Assembly: GCF_036014175.1 (NCBI RefSeq)
Contig: NZ_CP107917.1
Span: 1,240,001 to 1,304,000 of the forward strand
DNA length: 64,000 nucleotides
Origin: Streptomyces sp. NBC_00443
GTDB lineage: Bacteria > Actinomycetota > Actinomycetes > Streptomycetales > Streptomycetaceae
Direction of reading: 5' to 3'
The notes below the pieces were generated by a model. It worked only from the letters and a program-made list of their open reading frames with translations. It was not told where the DNA came from and made no database searches. The translations under genes were made by a program, and so were the position numbers. Every line of letters begins with the position of its first letter. Position 1 is the first letter of the stretch. This document shows positions 1 to 8,856 of the stretch, in pieces.

Positions 1-153
1 TTCCACCACCCCCAGATTGGGTCCGAGATGTCCACCGGTCCTGGCGACCGCGTGCACCAGGAACTCCCTGATCTCGTCGGACAGTTCACCGAGTTCCGCC
101 TCGGACAGCGCCTTCAGGTCGCGTGGTCCCCGGATGCTCTCCAGAATCGTCAC
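1..153 (-). CDS. dxs: 1-deoxy-D-xylulose-5-phosphate synthase, N-terminal 51 codons (partial)
   Basis: This is the first 51 codons of DXS; the rest lies outside the window on the left. DXS condenses pyruvate and glyceraldehyde 3-phosphate, the first step of the MEP isoprenoid pathway. The visible N-terminus starts [10 protein letters not shown] and ends [12 protein letters not shown], the family's conserved beginning (start with ILESI.GP.DLK, then a GG(H)L.pNLGvVE block). The start is a GTG at 153, preceded by a GAGGGGG ribosome-binding site about 8 nt upstream. It lies 31 nt downstream of ispG in the same direction, so precursor supply is transcribed with the hopanoid genes. Confidence 0.9.
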   Translation of the reverse strand, partial: MTILESIRGPRDLKALSEAELGELSDEIREFLVHAVARTGGHLGPNLGVVE

Positions 154-184
154 GCTCGGGCCCCCTCTCGGTCCGTGCCTGGCT

Positions 185-1360
185 TCAGCTCACAGTCACT
201 TCTGGTTTCCCCGTGACGATGGAGGCGCCCATGGCGTCCCCGTCCTGCTCCATCTGCTCGGCGATCTTCATCGCCTCTTCGATCAGGGTCTCGACGATCC
301 TGGACTCGGGGACGGTCTTGATGACCTCGCCCTTGACGAAGATCTGACCCTTGCCGTTGCCGGACGCGACCCCCAGGTCGGCCTCCCGTGCCTCACCGGG
401 GCCGTTCACCACACATCCCATGACGGCGACACGCAGGGGCACCTCCATGCCCTCCAGGCCCACCGTGACCTCGTCGGCCAGCTTGTAGACGTCGACCTGC
501 GCACGCCCGCACGACGGGCAGGAGACGATCTCCAGGCGCCGCTGCCTGAGGTTCAGGGACTCCAGGATCTGGATGCCCACCTTGACCTCCTCGGCCGGCG
601 GGGCCGACAAGGAGACCCGGATGGTGTCGCCGATGCCCTGGGACAGCAGGGCGCCGAAGGCGACGGCCGACTTGATCGTGCCCTGGAAGGCCGGGCCCGC
701 CTCCGTCACGCCGAGGTGGAGCGGGTAGTCGCACTGGGCCGCGAGCTGCTTGTACGCCTCGACCATCACGACCGGGTCATTGTGCTTGACCGAGATCTTG
801 ATGTCCCGGAAGTCGTGCTCCTCGAAAAGCGACGCCTCCCACAGCGCCGACTCGACCAGGGCCTCCGGCGTCGCCCTGCCGTACTTCTGCAGCAGCCGCT
901 TGTCGAGCGACCCGGCGTTCACGCCGATGCGGATCGGCGTGCCGTGGTCCTTGGCCGCCCGCGCGATCTCCTTGACCTTGTCGTCGAACTGCTTGATGTT
1001 GCCCGGATTGACACGTACGGCCGCACAGCCGGCCTCGATCGCCGCGAACACGTACTTCGGCTGGAAGTGGATGTCCGCGATCACCGGGATCTGGGACTTC
1101 CGGGCGATCGTGGCGAGCGCGTCCGCGTCGTCCTGCGTCGGACACGCCACGCGCACGATCTGGCAGCCAGAGGCCGTGAGCTCCGCGATCTGCTGGAGAG
1201 TGGCACCGATGTCCGACGTACGCGTCGTCGTCATCGACTGCACCGACACAGGGGCACCGCCCCCGACCGCCACCGGGCCGACCTGGATCTGCCGCGACAC
1301 ACGCCGCTCGGCGATAGGCCGGATGGGTACCTCGGGAACGCCCAAGGAGATGGCGGTCAT
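185..1360 (-). CDS. ispG: 4-hydroxy-3-methylbut-2-en-1-yl diphosphate synthase (flavodoxin) IspG
   Basis: IspG (GcpE) is the iron-sulfur enzyme that converts methylerythritol cyclodiphosphate to HMBPP, the penultimate MEP-pathway step. The product is 391 aa, the usual length for the short bacterial form. An N-terminal TIM-barrel-like part (about 20-270) is followed by the cluster domain. The [4Fe-4S] ligands are visible as C281 and C284 (SCPSCGR) and C316 ([10 protein letters not shown]), with a catalytic Glu just after. It lies 4 nt after hpnH and before dxs, so it is probably a dedicated second copy serving hopanoid synthesis. Streptomyces commonly has another ispG elsewhere, which cannot be checked here. 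Confidence 0.96.
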   Translation of the reverse strand: MTAISLGVPEVPIRPIAERRVSRQIQVGPVAVGGGAPVSVQSMTTTRTSDIGATLQQIAELTASGCQIVRVACPTQDDADALATIARKSQIPVIADIHFQPKYVFAAIEAGCAAVRVNPGNIKQFDDKVKEIARAAKDHGTPIRIGVNAGSLDKRLLQKYGRATPEALVESALWEASLFEEHDFRDIKISVKHNDPVVMVEAYKQLAAQCDYPLHLGVTEAGPAFQGTIKSAVAFGALLSQGIGDTIRVSLSAPPAEEVKVGIQILESLNLRQRRLEIVSCPSCGRAQVDVYKLADEVTVGLEGMEVPLRVAVMGCVVNGPGEAREADLGVASGNGKGQIFVKGEVIKTVPESRIVETLIEEAMKIAEQMEQDGDAMGASIVTGKPEVTVS

Positions 1361-1364
1361 GGCG

Positions 1365-2387
1365 TCACTCCCGGTTTCCGGAGACCGTCTCGCGCATGGC
1401 GCGCAGCGACTCCTTGAGCGAGCCCATGGTGGCGAGGACAGCGGTGGGCTCGTAGCCGCAGTGCGCCATGCAGTTGGCGCAGCGCGGGTCCTTGCCGCGG
1501 CCGTACTTGTCCCAGTCGGTCTCCTCGATCAGCTCGCGGTACGTCGGGACGTACCCGTCGCTCATCAGGTAGCAGGGGCGCTGCCAGCCGAACAGGGAGT
1601 AGTTCGGGATCGCCCAGGCGGTGCACGGGAAGTCGACCTTGCCCTCAAGGAAGTCGAGGAACAGCGGCGAGTGGTTCAGCCGCCACTTGCGGCGGTTGCC
1701 GCCCGCGAAGGCCTTCTTGAACAGCTCACGGGTCTGCTCGACGCCGAGGAAGTGCTCCTGGTCGGGGGCCTTCTCGTAGGCGTAGGCGGGCGAGATCATC
1801 ATCTCGTCGACCTTGAGGTCGTCGTTGAGGAAGTTGAGCACCTCGATGATGGTCTGCGGGGTGTCGGTGTTGAAGAAGGTCGAGTTGGTGGTGACCCGGA
1901 AGCCGCACCGTTTGGCCTCCTTGATCGCCTCCACGGCCTCGTCGAACACACCCTCCTTGGCCACGGACTCGTCGTGGCGCTCGCGAAGGCCGTCGATGTG
2001 CACGGCGAAGGCGAAGTAGGGCGAGGGCTTGAACTTTTCCATCTTCTTGCGCATCAGCAGGGCGTTGGTGCACAGGAAGACGTACTTCCGCTTGGCCACC
2101 AGCTGCCGCACGATCTCGTCGATCTGCGGATGCATCAGCGGCTCACCGCCGGCGATGGACACCATCGGCGCACCGGATTCGAGCACCGCTCCCACGGCCT
2201 GGGCCACCGGCATGCGCTGCTTGAGCACTCCGGCCGGGTGCTGGATCTTGCCGCAGCCCTCGCACTTGAGGTTGCAGGCGAAGAGCGGTTCCAGCTCGAC
2301 GATCAGCGGAAACTTGTCCCGCCTGCGGAGCTTTTGTTCAGCCAAGTAAGTAGCGACCTTGATGGACTGACGCAGCGGCATGGCCAT
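1365..2387 (-). CDS. hpnH: adenosyl-hopene transferase HpnH (radical SAM)
   Basis: HpnH is a radical SAM enzyme that joins the 5'-deoxyadenosyl group to diploptene to give adenosylhopane, the first step of C35 side-chain extension. The product is 340 aa. The SAM-cluster motif CxxxCxxC is C38, C42, C45 (ACNLKCEGC), followed by the GGEP motif. Further Cys residues near the C-terminus ([10 protein letters not shown]) fit a SPASM-like tail. I chose the ATG at 2387 over the longer frame to 2426 because a near-perfect AGGAGGTGA (2393-2401) sits 5 nt before it. That Shine-Dalgarno overlaps the stop of hpnG, so the two genes are translationally coupled. Confidence 0.95.
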   Translation of the reverse strand: MAMPLRQSIKVATYLAEQKLRRRDKFPLIVELEPLFACNLKCEGCGKIQHPAGVLKQRMPVAQAVGAVLESGAPMVSIAGGEPLMHPQIDEIVRQLVAKRKYVFLCTNALLMRKKMEKFKPSPYFAFAVHIDGLRERHDESVAKEGVFDEAVEAIKEAKRCGFRVTTNSTFFNTDTPQTIIEVLNFLNDDLKVDEMMISPAYAYEKAPDQEHFLGVEQTRELFKKAFAGGNRRKWRLNHSPLFLDFLEGKVDFPCTAWAIPNYSLFGWQRPCYLMSDGYVPTYRELIEETDWDKYGRGKDPRCANCMAHCGYEPTAVLATMGSLKESLRAMRETVSGNRE

Positions 2388-2392
2388 CTGGC

Positions 2393-3034
2393 TCACCTCC
2401 TGGGGAGCAGCAAAGAACGGTGCCATTCAAAGAATGCGGGTAGAACGGAACGAAGGACGCGGAAAGCCGATATTCCACCGCGCAACGTGCCGATCCGGAC
2501 GAGTTCATGTTCTGGAGCGTCCACGACCACCCGGACGGCCGCAACCGGGCGCTCGCCCGCGCGCACGGCGCTCAGGAGCGTGGCCGCCGATTCCATGTCG
2601 ACCGCGATTGCGCCGGTCGAGAGCAGATCGGACCGTTCCTGACCACGGATGATGTGATCAGAGCCGGTGAGAGGCCCGGTGTGGACGGTGCGGCCGGGAA
2701 TGGTCCGCGCGAGCTCTTTGACGAGTAGGTCGGTCCCGACGCACGGAATGGTTCCCCCCGGATCCCGGGTCTCCTCGGCGACGACCAGGTCGCCGGGATG
2801 CATTCCGGGAGCGAGCCCCGCGCAGAACCCCGTGGCGAGCACGGCCGCATCGCTGAGGGCAGGGTCGCCCAGGATCCGGGTGACGGAGCGTTCGGCCGCC
2901 CGGGGGCCCATGCCGGTCCGCAGCACGGTGACCGGCCCGCCGGCGCCGCCGCGATCGCTCGTGCGCAGGGCGAACTGCTCGATGCCGAGCGCGCAGGCGA
3001 TCAGCAGCGGGGCCGGGGCGGGCTGTGGGCTCAT
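2393..3034 (-). CDS. hpnG: HpnG-type nucleoside phosphorylase (adenosylhopane phosphorylase)
   Basis: This 213-aa protein belongs to the purine nucleoside phosphorylase/MTA nucleosidase superfamily. In hopanoid clusters it removes adenine from adenosylhopane to give phosphoribohopane. The sequence shows an early substrate loop (about residues 35-45, TGMGPRAAE), the ATGFCAGL loop and the VDMESAA motif that binds the ribose/base. It lies between shc and hpnH. Its ATG overlaps the shc stop (TGATG), and its last codons carry the ribosome-binding site of hpnH. The frame is open much further upstream, but that is only antisense/other-frame DNA of shc. The reaction is inferred from family and position. 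Confidence 0.9.
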   Translation of the reverse strand: MSPQPAPAPLLIACALGIEQFALRTSDRGGAGGPVTVLRTGMGPRAAERSVTRILGDPALSDAAVLATGFCAGLAPGMHPGDLVVAEETRDPGGTIPCVGTDLLVKELARTIPGRTVHTGPLTGSDHIIRGQERSDLLSTGAIAVDMESAATLLSAVRAGERPVAAVRVVVDAPEHELVRIGTLRGGISAFRVLRSVLPAFFEWHRSLLLPRR

Positions 3035-5049
3035 CAGCTCACCCTGGCCTCGACGAGGGACGGCTCGGGCTTCTCGGCGAAGGGCTCTCCATGGACGTAC
3101 CGGCCGAGTGCGGTGAGCGGGAAGACCTGCCGGTAGAGGTGGTAGTTGATCGAGAAGTCCCAGGGGAATCCGGTGCCGGTGAAGTACGGCTCGTCCCAGG
3201 AGCCGTCCTCCCGCTGGGTGGCCGCGAGCCACCCGACGCCGCGCTCGACGGCCTTGGAGTCCTTCTCCCCCGCCGCCAGCAGCGCCATCAGCGCCCATGC
3301 GGTCTGCGAGGCCGTGGAGGCGCCCTTGCCGCTCCACTCCTTGACGTATCTGTAGGAGCGCAGGTCCTCGCCCCAGCCGCCATCGTCGTTCTGGACGGAC
3401 TCCAGCCAGCTCACCGCGCGGCGGATCGCCGGGTGCGAGCCCGGGAAGCCGGCCGCCACCAGGGCGGGTACGACGGATCCGGTGCCGTAGACGTAGTTCA
3501 CGCCCCAGCGCCCGAACCACGAGCCGTCCGGCTCCTGCTCGGCGAGCAGCCACTGGATGCCGCGCCGGGTGCGCGGGTCGTGAGCGAGGCCCTCGACGGC
3601 CAGCATCTCCACCACGTGGGCCGTGACGTCCGCCGACGGCGGGTCGATGACCTCGCCGAAGTCGCAGAACGGCAGCCGGTTGGGGAAGGGGCTGGTGTTG
3701 TCGACGTCGAAGGCGCCCCACGCCCCGTTCCTCGACTGCATCCCGAGGTTCCAGCGCACCCCGCGGCCGATCGCCCGCTCCATCCGCTCCGGGTCGTGGT
3801 GCCTGACCCGGCGCAGCGCCAGGACCACCTCGGCGGTGTCGTCGATGTCGGGGTAGTTGTCGTTGTGGAACTCGAACGCCCAGCCGCCCGGCGGCAGTTG
3901 GGGCCGCTTGACCGCCCAGTCACCGGGCCGGACGATCTCCTCGCCCAGCATCCAGTCGGCGGCCTTGACGAGCTGCGGATGGTCGGCGGGCACACCCGCG
4001 TCGGCCAGCGCGATGGTCGCGAGGCAGGTGTCCCAGACCGGCGACTGACATGCCTCGATCATCCGGGCCCCGTCCTCGCGCCAGACGGCGAAGCGGTCCA
4101 GTGATGCCAGCCCCTCGCGCATCACGGGGTGCTGGAGGTCGTAGCCGAGCAGATGCAGGGCGATGATCGAGTACACCGCCGGCGGCTGGATGCCTCCCCA
4201 GCAGCCGTCGTTCTCCTGCCGCTCGATGATCCAGCGGGCGGCGCTGTTCATGGCCGCTCTGCGCAGCTTGCGCGGGGCGACCTTGCGCAGCTGGTGCAGT
4301 GCCTTGTCGAGCCGCTGGAAGGCGCCGTCCCAACTTGCCGCGGGAGCAAGGGGCTTGGGCGGGTTGGGGCGGGCCGGGTCGGTGTGCAGTTCGTCGAGCG
4401 GGAAGGGCGCGGGCCGTACCGGGCGCTTCGCGGAGACGACCGTCAGGGGGACGATGGTCTGCCGGGCCCAGCAGCCGAAGTCGTAGATGTTGAGCGGGAC
4501 CCACTTGGGGAAGTAGATGAGCTCCGGCGGGAGTTCGGGCAGGTCCTCCCACTTCCACCAGCCGAACAGGGCGAGCCAGATCCGGGTGAACACGCGGGAG
4601 GCGGCGATGCCGCCCTGCTCGCGGACCCATGCGGAGGCCTTCGCCATGTGCGGGGCGTCGGGCGTGTCGCCGGCCAGGCGGAGGGCGACGTAGGCCTCGA
4701 CGGTGGCGGAGAGTTCGCCGGGCGCGCCGTAGAAGGTGCCCCAGGTGCCGTCCTCGCGCTGCTCGCCCCGGATGAAGAGCGCGGCGGCCTGCGTGGTCTT
4801 CTCGTCTCGGATGCCCAGGAACTGACGGAGCAGCAGGTCCTCGGCGTCCATGGTGACGTTCGTCTCGAGGTCGCCCTTCCACCAGCCCTGGGCGTCCTGC
4901 TGCGCCAGCAGGAAGTCGGTGGCGCGCCGGGCGGCGCGTACGGCGGCTTCGTGGACCCCGGCCGCCACGGGGGCTTCCCTGTCGGTGTCGCTGGCCGCGG
5001 CTGCCCGGGGTGGCAGTGCCCCGGTGCTTCCGTCGGTCGTCGCTGTCAT
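3034..5049 (-). CDS. shc: squalene-hopene cyclase
   Basis: SHC cyclises squalene to hopene/hopanol at the membrane, the committed step to hopanoids. The product is 671 aa, close to the usual 630-680. The catalytic DxDD motif is DIDD at residues 401-404, and several QW repeats are visible (for example QDAQGWW near the N-terminus, QEPDGSWFGRWG and QREDGSW near the C-terminus). The ATG at 5049 was chosen because the 26 extra residues of the longer frame look non-conserved and a GAAGGGGAAG ribosome-binding site precedes 5049. A 141-nt gap separates it from the upstream polyprenyl synthase gene. Its stop overlaps the hpnG start. Confidence 0.97.
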   Translation of the reverse strand: MTATTDGSTGALPPRAAAASDTDREAPVAAGVHEAAVRAARRATDFLLAQQDAQGWWKGDLETNVTMDAEDLLLRQFLGIRDEKTTQAAALFIRGEQREDGTWGTFYGAPGELSATVEAYVALRLAGDTPDAPHMAKASAWVREQGGIAASRVFTRIWLALFGWWKWEDLPELPPELIYFPKWVPLNIYDFGCWARQTIVPLTVVSAKRPVRPAPFPLDELHTDPARPNPPKPLAPAASWDGAFQRLDKALHQLRKVAPRKLRRAAMNSAARWIIERQENDGCWGGIQPPAVYSIIALHLLGYDLQHPVMREGLASLDRFAVWREDGARMIEACQSPVWDTCLATIALADAGVPADHPQLVKAADWMLGEEIVRPGDWAVKRPQLPPGGWAFEFHNDNYPDIDDTAEVVLALRRVRHHDPERMERAIGRGVRWNLGMQSRNGAWGAFDVDNTSPFPNRLPFCDFGEVIDPPSADVTAHVVEMLAVEGLAHDPRTRRGIQWLLAEQEPDGSWFGRWGVNYVYGTGSVVPALVAAGFPGSHPAIRRAVSWLESVQNDDGGWGEDLRSYRYVKEWSGKGASTASQTAWALMALLAAGEKDSKAVERGVGWLAATQREDGSWDEPYFTGTGFPWDFSINYHLYRQVFPLTALGRYVHGEPFAEKPEPSLVEARVS

Positions 5050-5190
5050 GGCTTCCCCTTCGTGCAGTGCTACTGGTGTGCGTCTGCTGTGGGTCCGCCG
5101 TCGGCCGGTGCGCTGTTCACGCGGCACCGGCCGGCGACTAAGCGAGGGTTATTCGACCGATACTGATCATCTCTTTTCGCCCGCTGGTGA

Positions 5191-6327
5191 TCATCTCTTT
5201 CGTACGACGACGAAGTCGGCGAGTGCCGTGAACTGGTCCCGCACCCGGTCGGGCATGTCCACGGCGTCGAGGGCCTCGACGGCGATGGCGTGCTGTCGGC
5301 GCGCCTCACCGGCGGTCCACTCGCGGCCGCCCGCCTCCTCGATGAGGGCGGCGCGGGCGGCGAACTCCTCCTCGGAGAAGTTCTCGAAGTCGCTGCTCTT
5401 GGCGTCGGCGGCAAGGATCTCGCCGAGCTGCTCGGAGGCGGAGCCGCCCGCCGCGAGCGCGGCCACGACCGGCAGGGACTTCTTGCGCTGGCGCAGGTCG
5501 CTCCAGGTCTGCTTGCCGGTGGAGACGGGGTCGCCCCAGATGCCGAGGAGGTCGTCGACGGCCTGGAAGGCGAGGCCCAGGTGGTAGCCGTACTTCTCCA
5601 GCGTGTCGGCGGTGCGGTCGTCCGCGCCGCCGAGCACGGCGCCGATGGAGCTGGCGCAGGCGAGCAGGGCACCGGTCTTGTTGCCCTCCATCTCCAGGCA
5701 CTCCTCGACGCTGACGCGGTCGCGGTGCTCGTAGGAGATGTCCTGCGCCTGGCCGTCGATCAGGGCGCGGGTGGCGGTGGTCAGGCGGCGGGTGGCGCGG
5801 CCGGCCTCGACGGTGCCGAGCTCCAGCAGGACCTCGTTGGCGAGCGCGAACATGGCGTCGCCGACGAGGATGGCCTGCGCGGGCCCGTGCACCTTCCACA
5901 CGGTGTCGCGGTGGCGGCGCTGTTCGTCGCCGTCCATCAGGTCGTCGTGCAGCAGCGAGAAGTTGTGGACCAGTTCGACCGCGACGGCGCCGGGGATGCC
6001 GGCCTCGGGCTCGGCGCCGGTGACCTCGGCGGAGAGCACCGCGAGGGCCGGGCGTACGGCCTTGCCGCCGTCGCCGGCCGTGGGGTTGCCGTCGGCGTCG
6101 ATCCAGCCGAAGTGGTAGGCGGAAACGGTGTCCATGGGAGGGGCCAGGCGGTCGATCGCCGCCCGCAGTACCGGCGTGGCCAGGGTCCTACCGCGCTCCA
6201 GGAGCGCGGTCACGTCGACCGCGGTCTCTCGAGCGGCCTTCGAGGCCGGGGGCACAGTGGGCACGTTCTCTCCTCTTGTTGCGGTACCGGGGGTGCGGGG
6301 GCCTGCCGCCGTGTGCTGGTTCAGCAT
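5191..6327 (-). CDS. polyprenyl diphosphate synthase (trans-isoprenyl synthase)
   Basis: This all-helical prenyltransferase condenses IPP with an allylic diphosphate, presumably making FPP for the squalene enzymes beside it. The first Asp-rich motif is DDLMD (from D128). The second is DDLLG followed by WGD, so the usual fifth Asp is Gly. Length is 378 aa from the ATG at 6327, which overlaps the hpnE stop (TGATG) and has GAGGAGG 7 nt upstream. An alternative GTG at 6264 (21 codons later, with AGGAGAG upstream) would give a more usual N-terminus, MPTVPPASK, and may be the true start. Product chain length cannot be read from the sequence. Confidence 0.93.
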   Translation of the reverse strand: MLNQHTAAGPRTPGTATRGENVPTVPPASKAARETAVDVTALLERGRTLATPVLRAAIDRLAPPMDTVSAYHFGWIDADGNPTAGDGGKAVRPALAVLSAEVTGAEPEAGIPGAVAVELVHNFSLLHDDLMDGDEQRRHRDTVWKVHGPAQAILVGDAMFALANEVLLELGTVEAGRATRRLTTATRALIDGQAQDISYEHRDRVSVEECLEMEGNKTGALLACASSIGAVLGGADDRTADTLEKYGYHLGLAFQAVDDLLGIWGDPVSTGKQTWSDLRQRKKSLPVVAALAAGGSASEQLGEILAADAKSSDFENFSEEEFAARAALIEEAGGREWTAGEARRQHAIAVEALDAVDMPDRVRDQFTALADFVVVRKR

Positions 6328-7754
6328 CACGCCGCCTCCTCTACGTCGAAGAGGTGGCTGGGGCGGGGCCGGCCCAGGGCGCTCAGCGCGGCGCCGGCCG
6401 CACTCACGCCACTGCGGACCGCACTCTCCATGGTCGCGGGCCACCCTGTGGCGGTCCACGCTCCGGCCAGATACAGACCGGGTGCCTTGGTACGAGCGCC
6501 GGGCCGCAGCCGCCCGACGCCGGGAGTGGGAGCGAACGTCGCCGTACGCTCCCTGGTCACGAAGAAGTCCTTCACCTGCGCGCCCCGCGCCTTGGGCAAC
6601 AGCCGCTCCAGCTCGGGCAGATACCGCTCGCGCAGTGCGGCGACGGGTGTTTCGATCTCGTCCTGCGCGGCCGACTGGGACAGGGCAAGGTACTGGCCGT
6701 CCCGCAGCCCGGAGGCGGCGGTGCGGTCGAACACCCATTGCACCGGGGTGCCGAGCGCCGCGAAGAACGGCCGGCTGAGTACCTGCCGGTCGTAGACGAC
6801 ATGCACGTTCAGGATCGGCGCGGTGCCGATCTCCAGCAGCCGTTCGGGAGCGTCGAGGGCACCCTCGGGCAGCAGGTCGTGGGCCTCACGCTGGGCAACG
6901 GCCAGCACGACGGTGTCCGCCCGCAGCGTCTCGCCGGGAACCTGGACGCTCCAACGTCCGTTCTCGTCAGTGGAGATGGAGGTGACTCGTGTACGGACCT
7001 CGGTACGAACACCCGCGGAGTCGAGCGCCTTGCGGGCCAGCCGGTCGTGCAGGTCGCCCAGCGGGACATGCGCCCATCCGATGTCGGCCGCGCCCGGGTC
7101 GGACAGCAGACCGGTCTTGAACACCATCGCGGCGAGCCCCAGCGAGGCGCCGCCCGCGACCGCGTTGAGGGTGGCGACCCCGACCAGGTCCCACAGGGCC
7201 TCGACGGCACGCGCCGACTGACCGTGCGCGGTCAGCCAGCTGCCGAAGTCCTGGGTGTCCAGGGTCGGATCGGCGAGGTCGAGCCCCTTGAGTGCGAGCG
7301 CGGCACGCCCGACCTTGGCGCGTTCGGCGAGCGACAGATGCGGATACGTCGCCAGGCTGCGGCCCAGGTGCAGGGGTACGGGCAGCGCGTCGCGCCGCAG
7401 CCTGCCCAGGCGCCGCCCTTCGGGCCGCGCGGCGTCGACCACGGGCACGTCGAGGCGGTCCTGCAGCGGTGCGAGCGCCGTGCCCTCGATCCGGTCGAGG
7501 AACCAGCGGTAGGCGGTGCAGCAGCGCAGATAGACGTGCTGTCCGTTGTCGACGACCAGGTCGCCGCGCTGGAAGGAGAAGGCCAGGCCACCGAGCCTCG
7601 GCCTGCCCTCGATCAGCGTGACACGCACTCCGGCGTCGGCGAGGGCCAGCGCGGCGGTGATGCCGGCGAGCCCGCCGCCGATGACGACGGCGTCCTTCCC
7701 GGAGCCTGACGGGATGTCGGCGAGCGACCCTTGTAGCGGCGTGCCGTCGGTCAT
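6327..7754 (-). CDS. hpnE: hydroxysqualene dehydroxylase HpnE
   Basis: HpnE is an FAD-dependent amine-oxidase-type enzyme that reduces hydroxysqualene to squalene, the third step of the HpnCDE route. The product is 475 aa. The FAD dinucleotide motif is VIGGGLAG at about residues 24-31, followed by E49 of the ribose-binding acidic position. The C-terminal FAD motif region is GLYLAGAWTATGWPATMESAVRSG-like (described here in part: LAGAWT then ATMESAV). GGGGAGGG precedes the ATG at 7754. The ATG overlaps the stop of the 47-codon ORF upstream (ATGA), and its own stop overlaps the next gene's start. Confidence 0.94.
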   Translation of the reverse strand: MTDGTPLQGSLADIPSGSGKDAVVIGGGLAGITAALALADAGVRVTLIEGRPRLGGLAFSFQRGDLVVDNGQHVYLRCCTAYRWFLDRIEGTALAPLQDRLDVPVVDAARPEGRRLGRLRRDALPVPLHLGRSLATYPHLSLAERAKVGRAALALKGLDLADPTLDTQDFGSWLTAHGQSARAVEALWDLVGVATLNAVAGGASLGLAAMVFKTGLLSDPGAADIGWAHVPLGDLHDRLARKALDSAGVRTEVRTRVTSISTDENGRWSVQVPGETLRADTVVLAVAQREAHDLLPEGALDAPERLLEIGTAPILNVHVVYDRQVLSRPFFAALGTPVQWVFDRTAASGLRDGQYLALSQSAAQDEIETPVAALRERYLPELERLLPKARGAQVKDFFVTRERTATFAPTPGVGRLRPGARTKAPGLYLAGAWTATGWPATMESAVRSGVSAAGAALSALGRPRPSHLFDVEEAA

Positions 7755-7894
7755 CGTGCACCCTCCCCTGGCCGACCGCCGTGCAGGTGCTTGAACGGTG
7801 CACGGCCGGTCGTCTCAGTCAGGGACGCGACTCGGCAGCGGAGGGTTGCCCGCCACTTTTCGCCGGTGACATCACCTTGGACCGGAATGTCCAT
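7751..7894 (-). CDS. small conserved-context protein, 47 aa, nested between hpnD and hpnE
   Basis: This is a short ORF reading M-D-I-P-V-Q-G-D-V-T-G-E-K-W at the start and ending RPGEGAR, 47 aa, basic, with one Cys and no membrane segment. Its ATG at 7894 overlaps the hpnD stop (TGATG), and AGGAGG lies 8 nt upstream inside the last hpnD codons. Its TGA overlaps the hpnE ATG (ATGA). It therefore exactly fills what would otherwise be a 139-nt gap in a tightly packed operon. I think it matches the short Streptomyces family annotated DUF6380, from memory only. Its function is unknown; a role in coupling or assembly of the squalene enzymes is conceivable but unsupported. Confidence 0.75.
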   Translation of the reverse strand: MDIPVQGDVTGEKWRATLRCRVASLTETTGRAPFKHLHGGRPGEGAR

Positions 7895-8856
7895 CAGGCG
7901 CGCCTCCTGACGGCACGGCTGACGGTTCGGCGGGTCGCATGCCGCGCGTCCAGACCGGACAGACCTCGCACGGCGACGTAGGCCTTCTCGCGCCCGGGCA
8001 GTGAGACCCTGCCCCGCAGCACGGCCTCCGGGTCGCGCTCGATGCGGTCGAGGAGGCGCAGGTAGATGCCGGCCATCGCGGCGACGCAGGCACCGCTGCG
8101 CCGGTCCAGCATGGGCAGCAGCCGGTAGCCCTCGGCGAACAGGGCGCGGGCCCGACGCACTTCGAAGTGCACGAGGCCCGCGAAGTCGGAGCCCTCCGGC
8201 GGGGTCGGCCCGCTGAAGCCGGCCGAGCAGCCGAATTTTGCGAGGTCGTCGGAGGGCAGATAGGTGCGTCCGCCCTCGGCGTCCTCGCGGATGTCCCGCA
8301 GGATGTTGGTGAGCTGGAGGGCCAGCCCGAGCGTGTCGGCGTACTCGGGTGCGCGCTCGGCGCCGCGCGCGCCGGGCCCGGTGCCGAACACACCGAGCGA
8401 GAGCCGTCCGATGGCGCCGGCCACGCAGCGGCAGTAGACCTTCAGGTCGTCCCAGGTCTCGTAGGTCTCGCCGCGTACGTCCATCAGGACACCGTCGATG
8501 AGCTCGTCCAGCCCGCCGAGCGGGATCGGGAAGGCGCCGGCGGCGTGGGCGAGGGCGACGGCCACGGGGTCGGTGTCGTCCTCGGCGACCGCTCCGTCGC
8601 GGATCCGGGTCAGCAGCTTCCGGGTGTCCTCGAGCCTGGCGATCTTGACGTCACCGCTCAGGGCGCCGTCGCCGATGTCGTCGACCCGGCGCGAGAACGC
8701 GTACAGCGCCGACATCGCGCGGCGCTTCGGCGTGGGCAGCAGCCTGATGCCGTAAGCGAAGTTCCGGGCCTGCTGCCCTGTGACGGCCTCGCAGTAGCTG
8801 TAGGCGGCGAGTACCGGTGCGGACGCGTGTGGTGCAGACTCCACGGTCCGGATCAC
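7894..8856 (-). CDS. hpnD: presqualene diphosphate synthase HpnD
   Basis: HpnD joins two farnesyl diphosphates to presqualene diphosphate. The product is 320 aa, in the squalene/phytoene synthase fold. The two Asp-rich motifs are RRVDDIGD (D59, D60, D63) and NILRDIRED (about 187-195), with the SPxxR-like LPTPKRRAM stretch at 40-48 before the first. The start is a GTG at 8856 that overlaps the hpnC stop by 4 nt (GTGA). A second in-frame GTG four codons later is possible. The end carries AGGAGG, used by the following 47-codon ORF. Confidence 0.94.
   Translation of the reverse strand: MIRTVESAPHASAPVLAAYSYCEAVTGQQARNFAYGIRLLPTPKRRAMSALYAFSRRVDDIGDGALSGDVKIARLEDTRKLLTRIRDGAVAEDDTDPVAVALAHAAGAFPIPLGGLDELIDGVLMDVRGETYETWDDLKVYCRCVAGAIGRLSLGVFGTGPGARGAERAPEYADTLGLALQLTNILRDIREDAEGGRTYLPSDDLAKFGCSAGFSGPTPPEGSDFAGLVHFEVRRARALFAEGYRLLPMLDRRSGACVAAMAGIYLRLLDRIERDPEAVLRGRVSLPGREKAYVAVRGLSGLDARHATRRTVSRAVRRRA

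Noticed and set aside
17-1417. Long plus-strand open frame opposite ispG
   Set aside because: It is antisense to a clearly conserved gene; long spurious frames are expected at this GC content. The same holds for 750-2642, 5290-6795, 15408-16838, 27954-29561, 30770-32689, 33869-35725, 42711-44282, 45351-46922 and the minus-strand frames at 25400-27322, 53619-55451 and 55084-57579.
2393-3721. 442-codon minus-strand frame containing hpnG
   Set aside because: Only the last 213 codons are protein-like; the upstream part lies in another frame of shc. The hpnG start is fixed at 3034 by the TGATG overlap.
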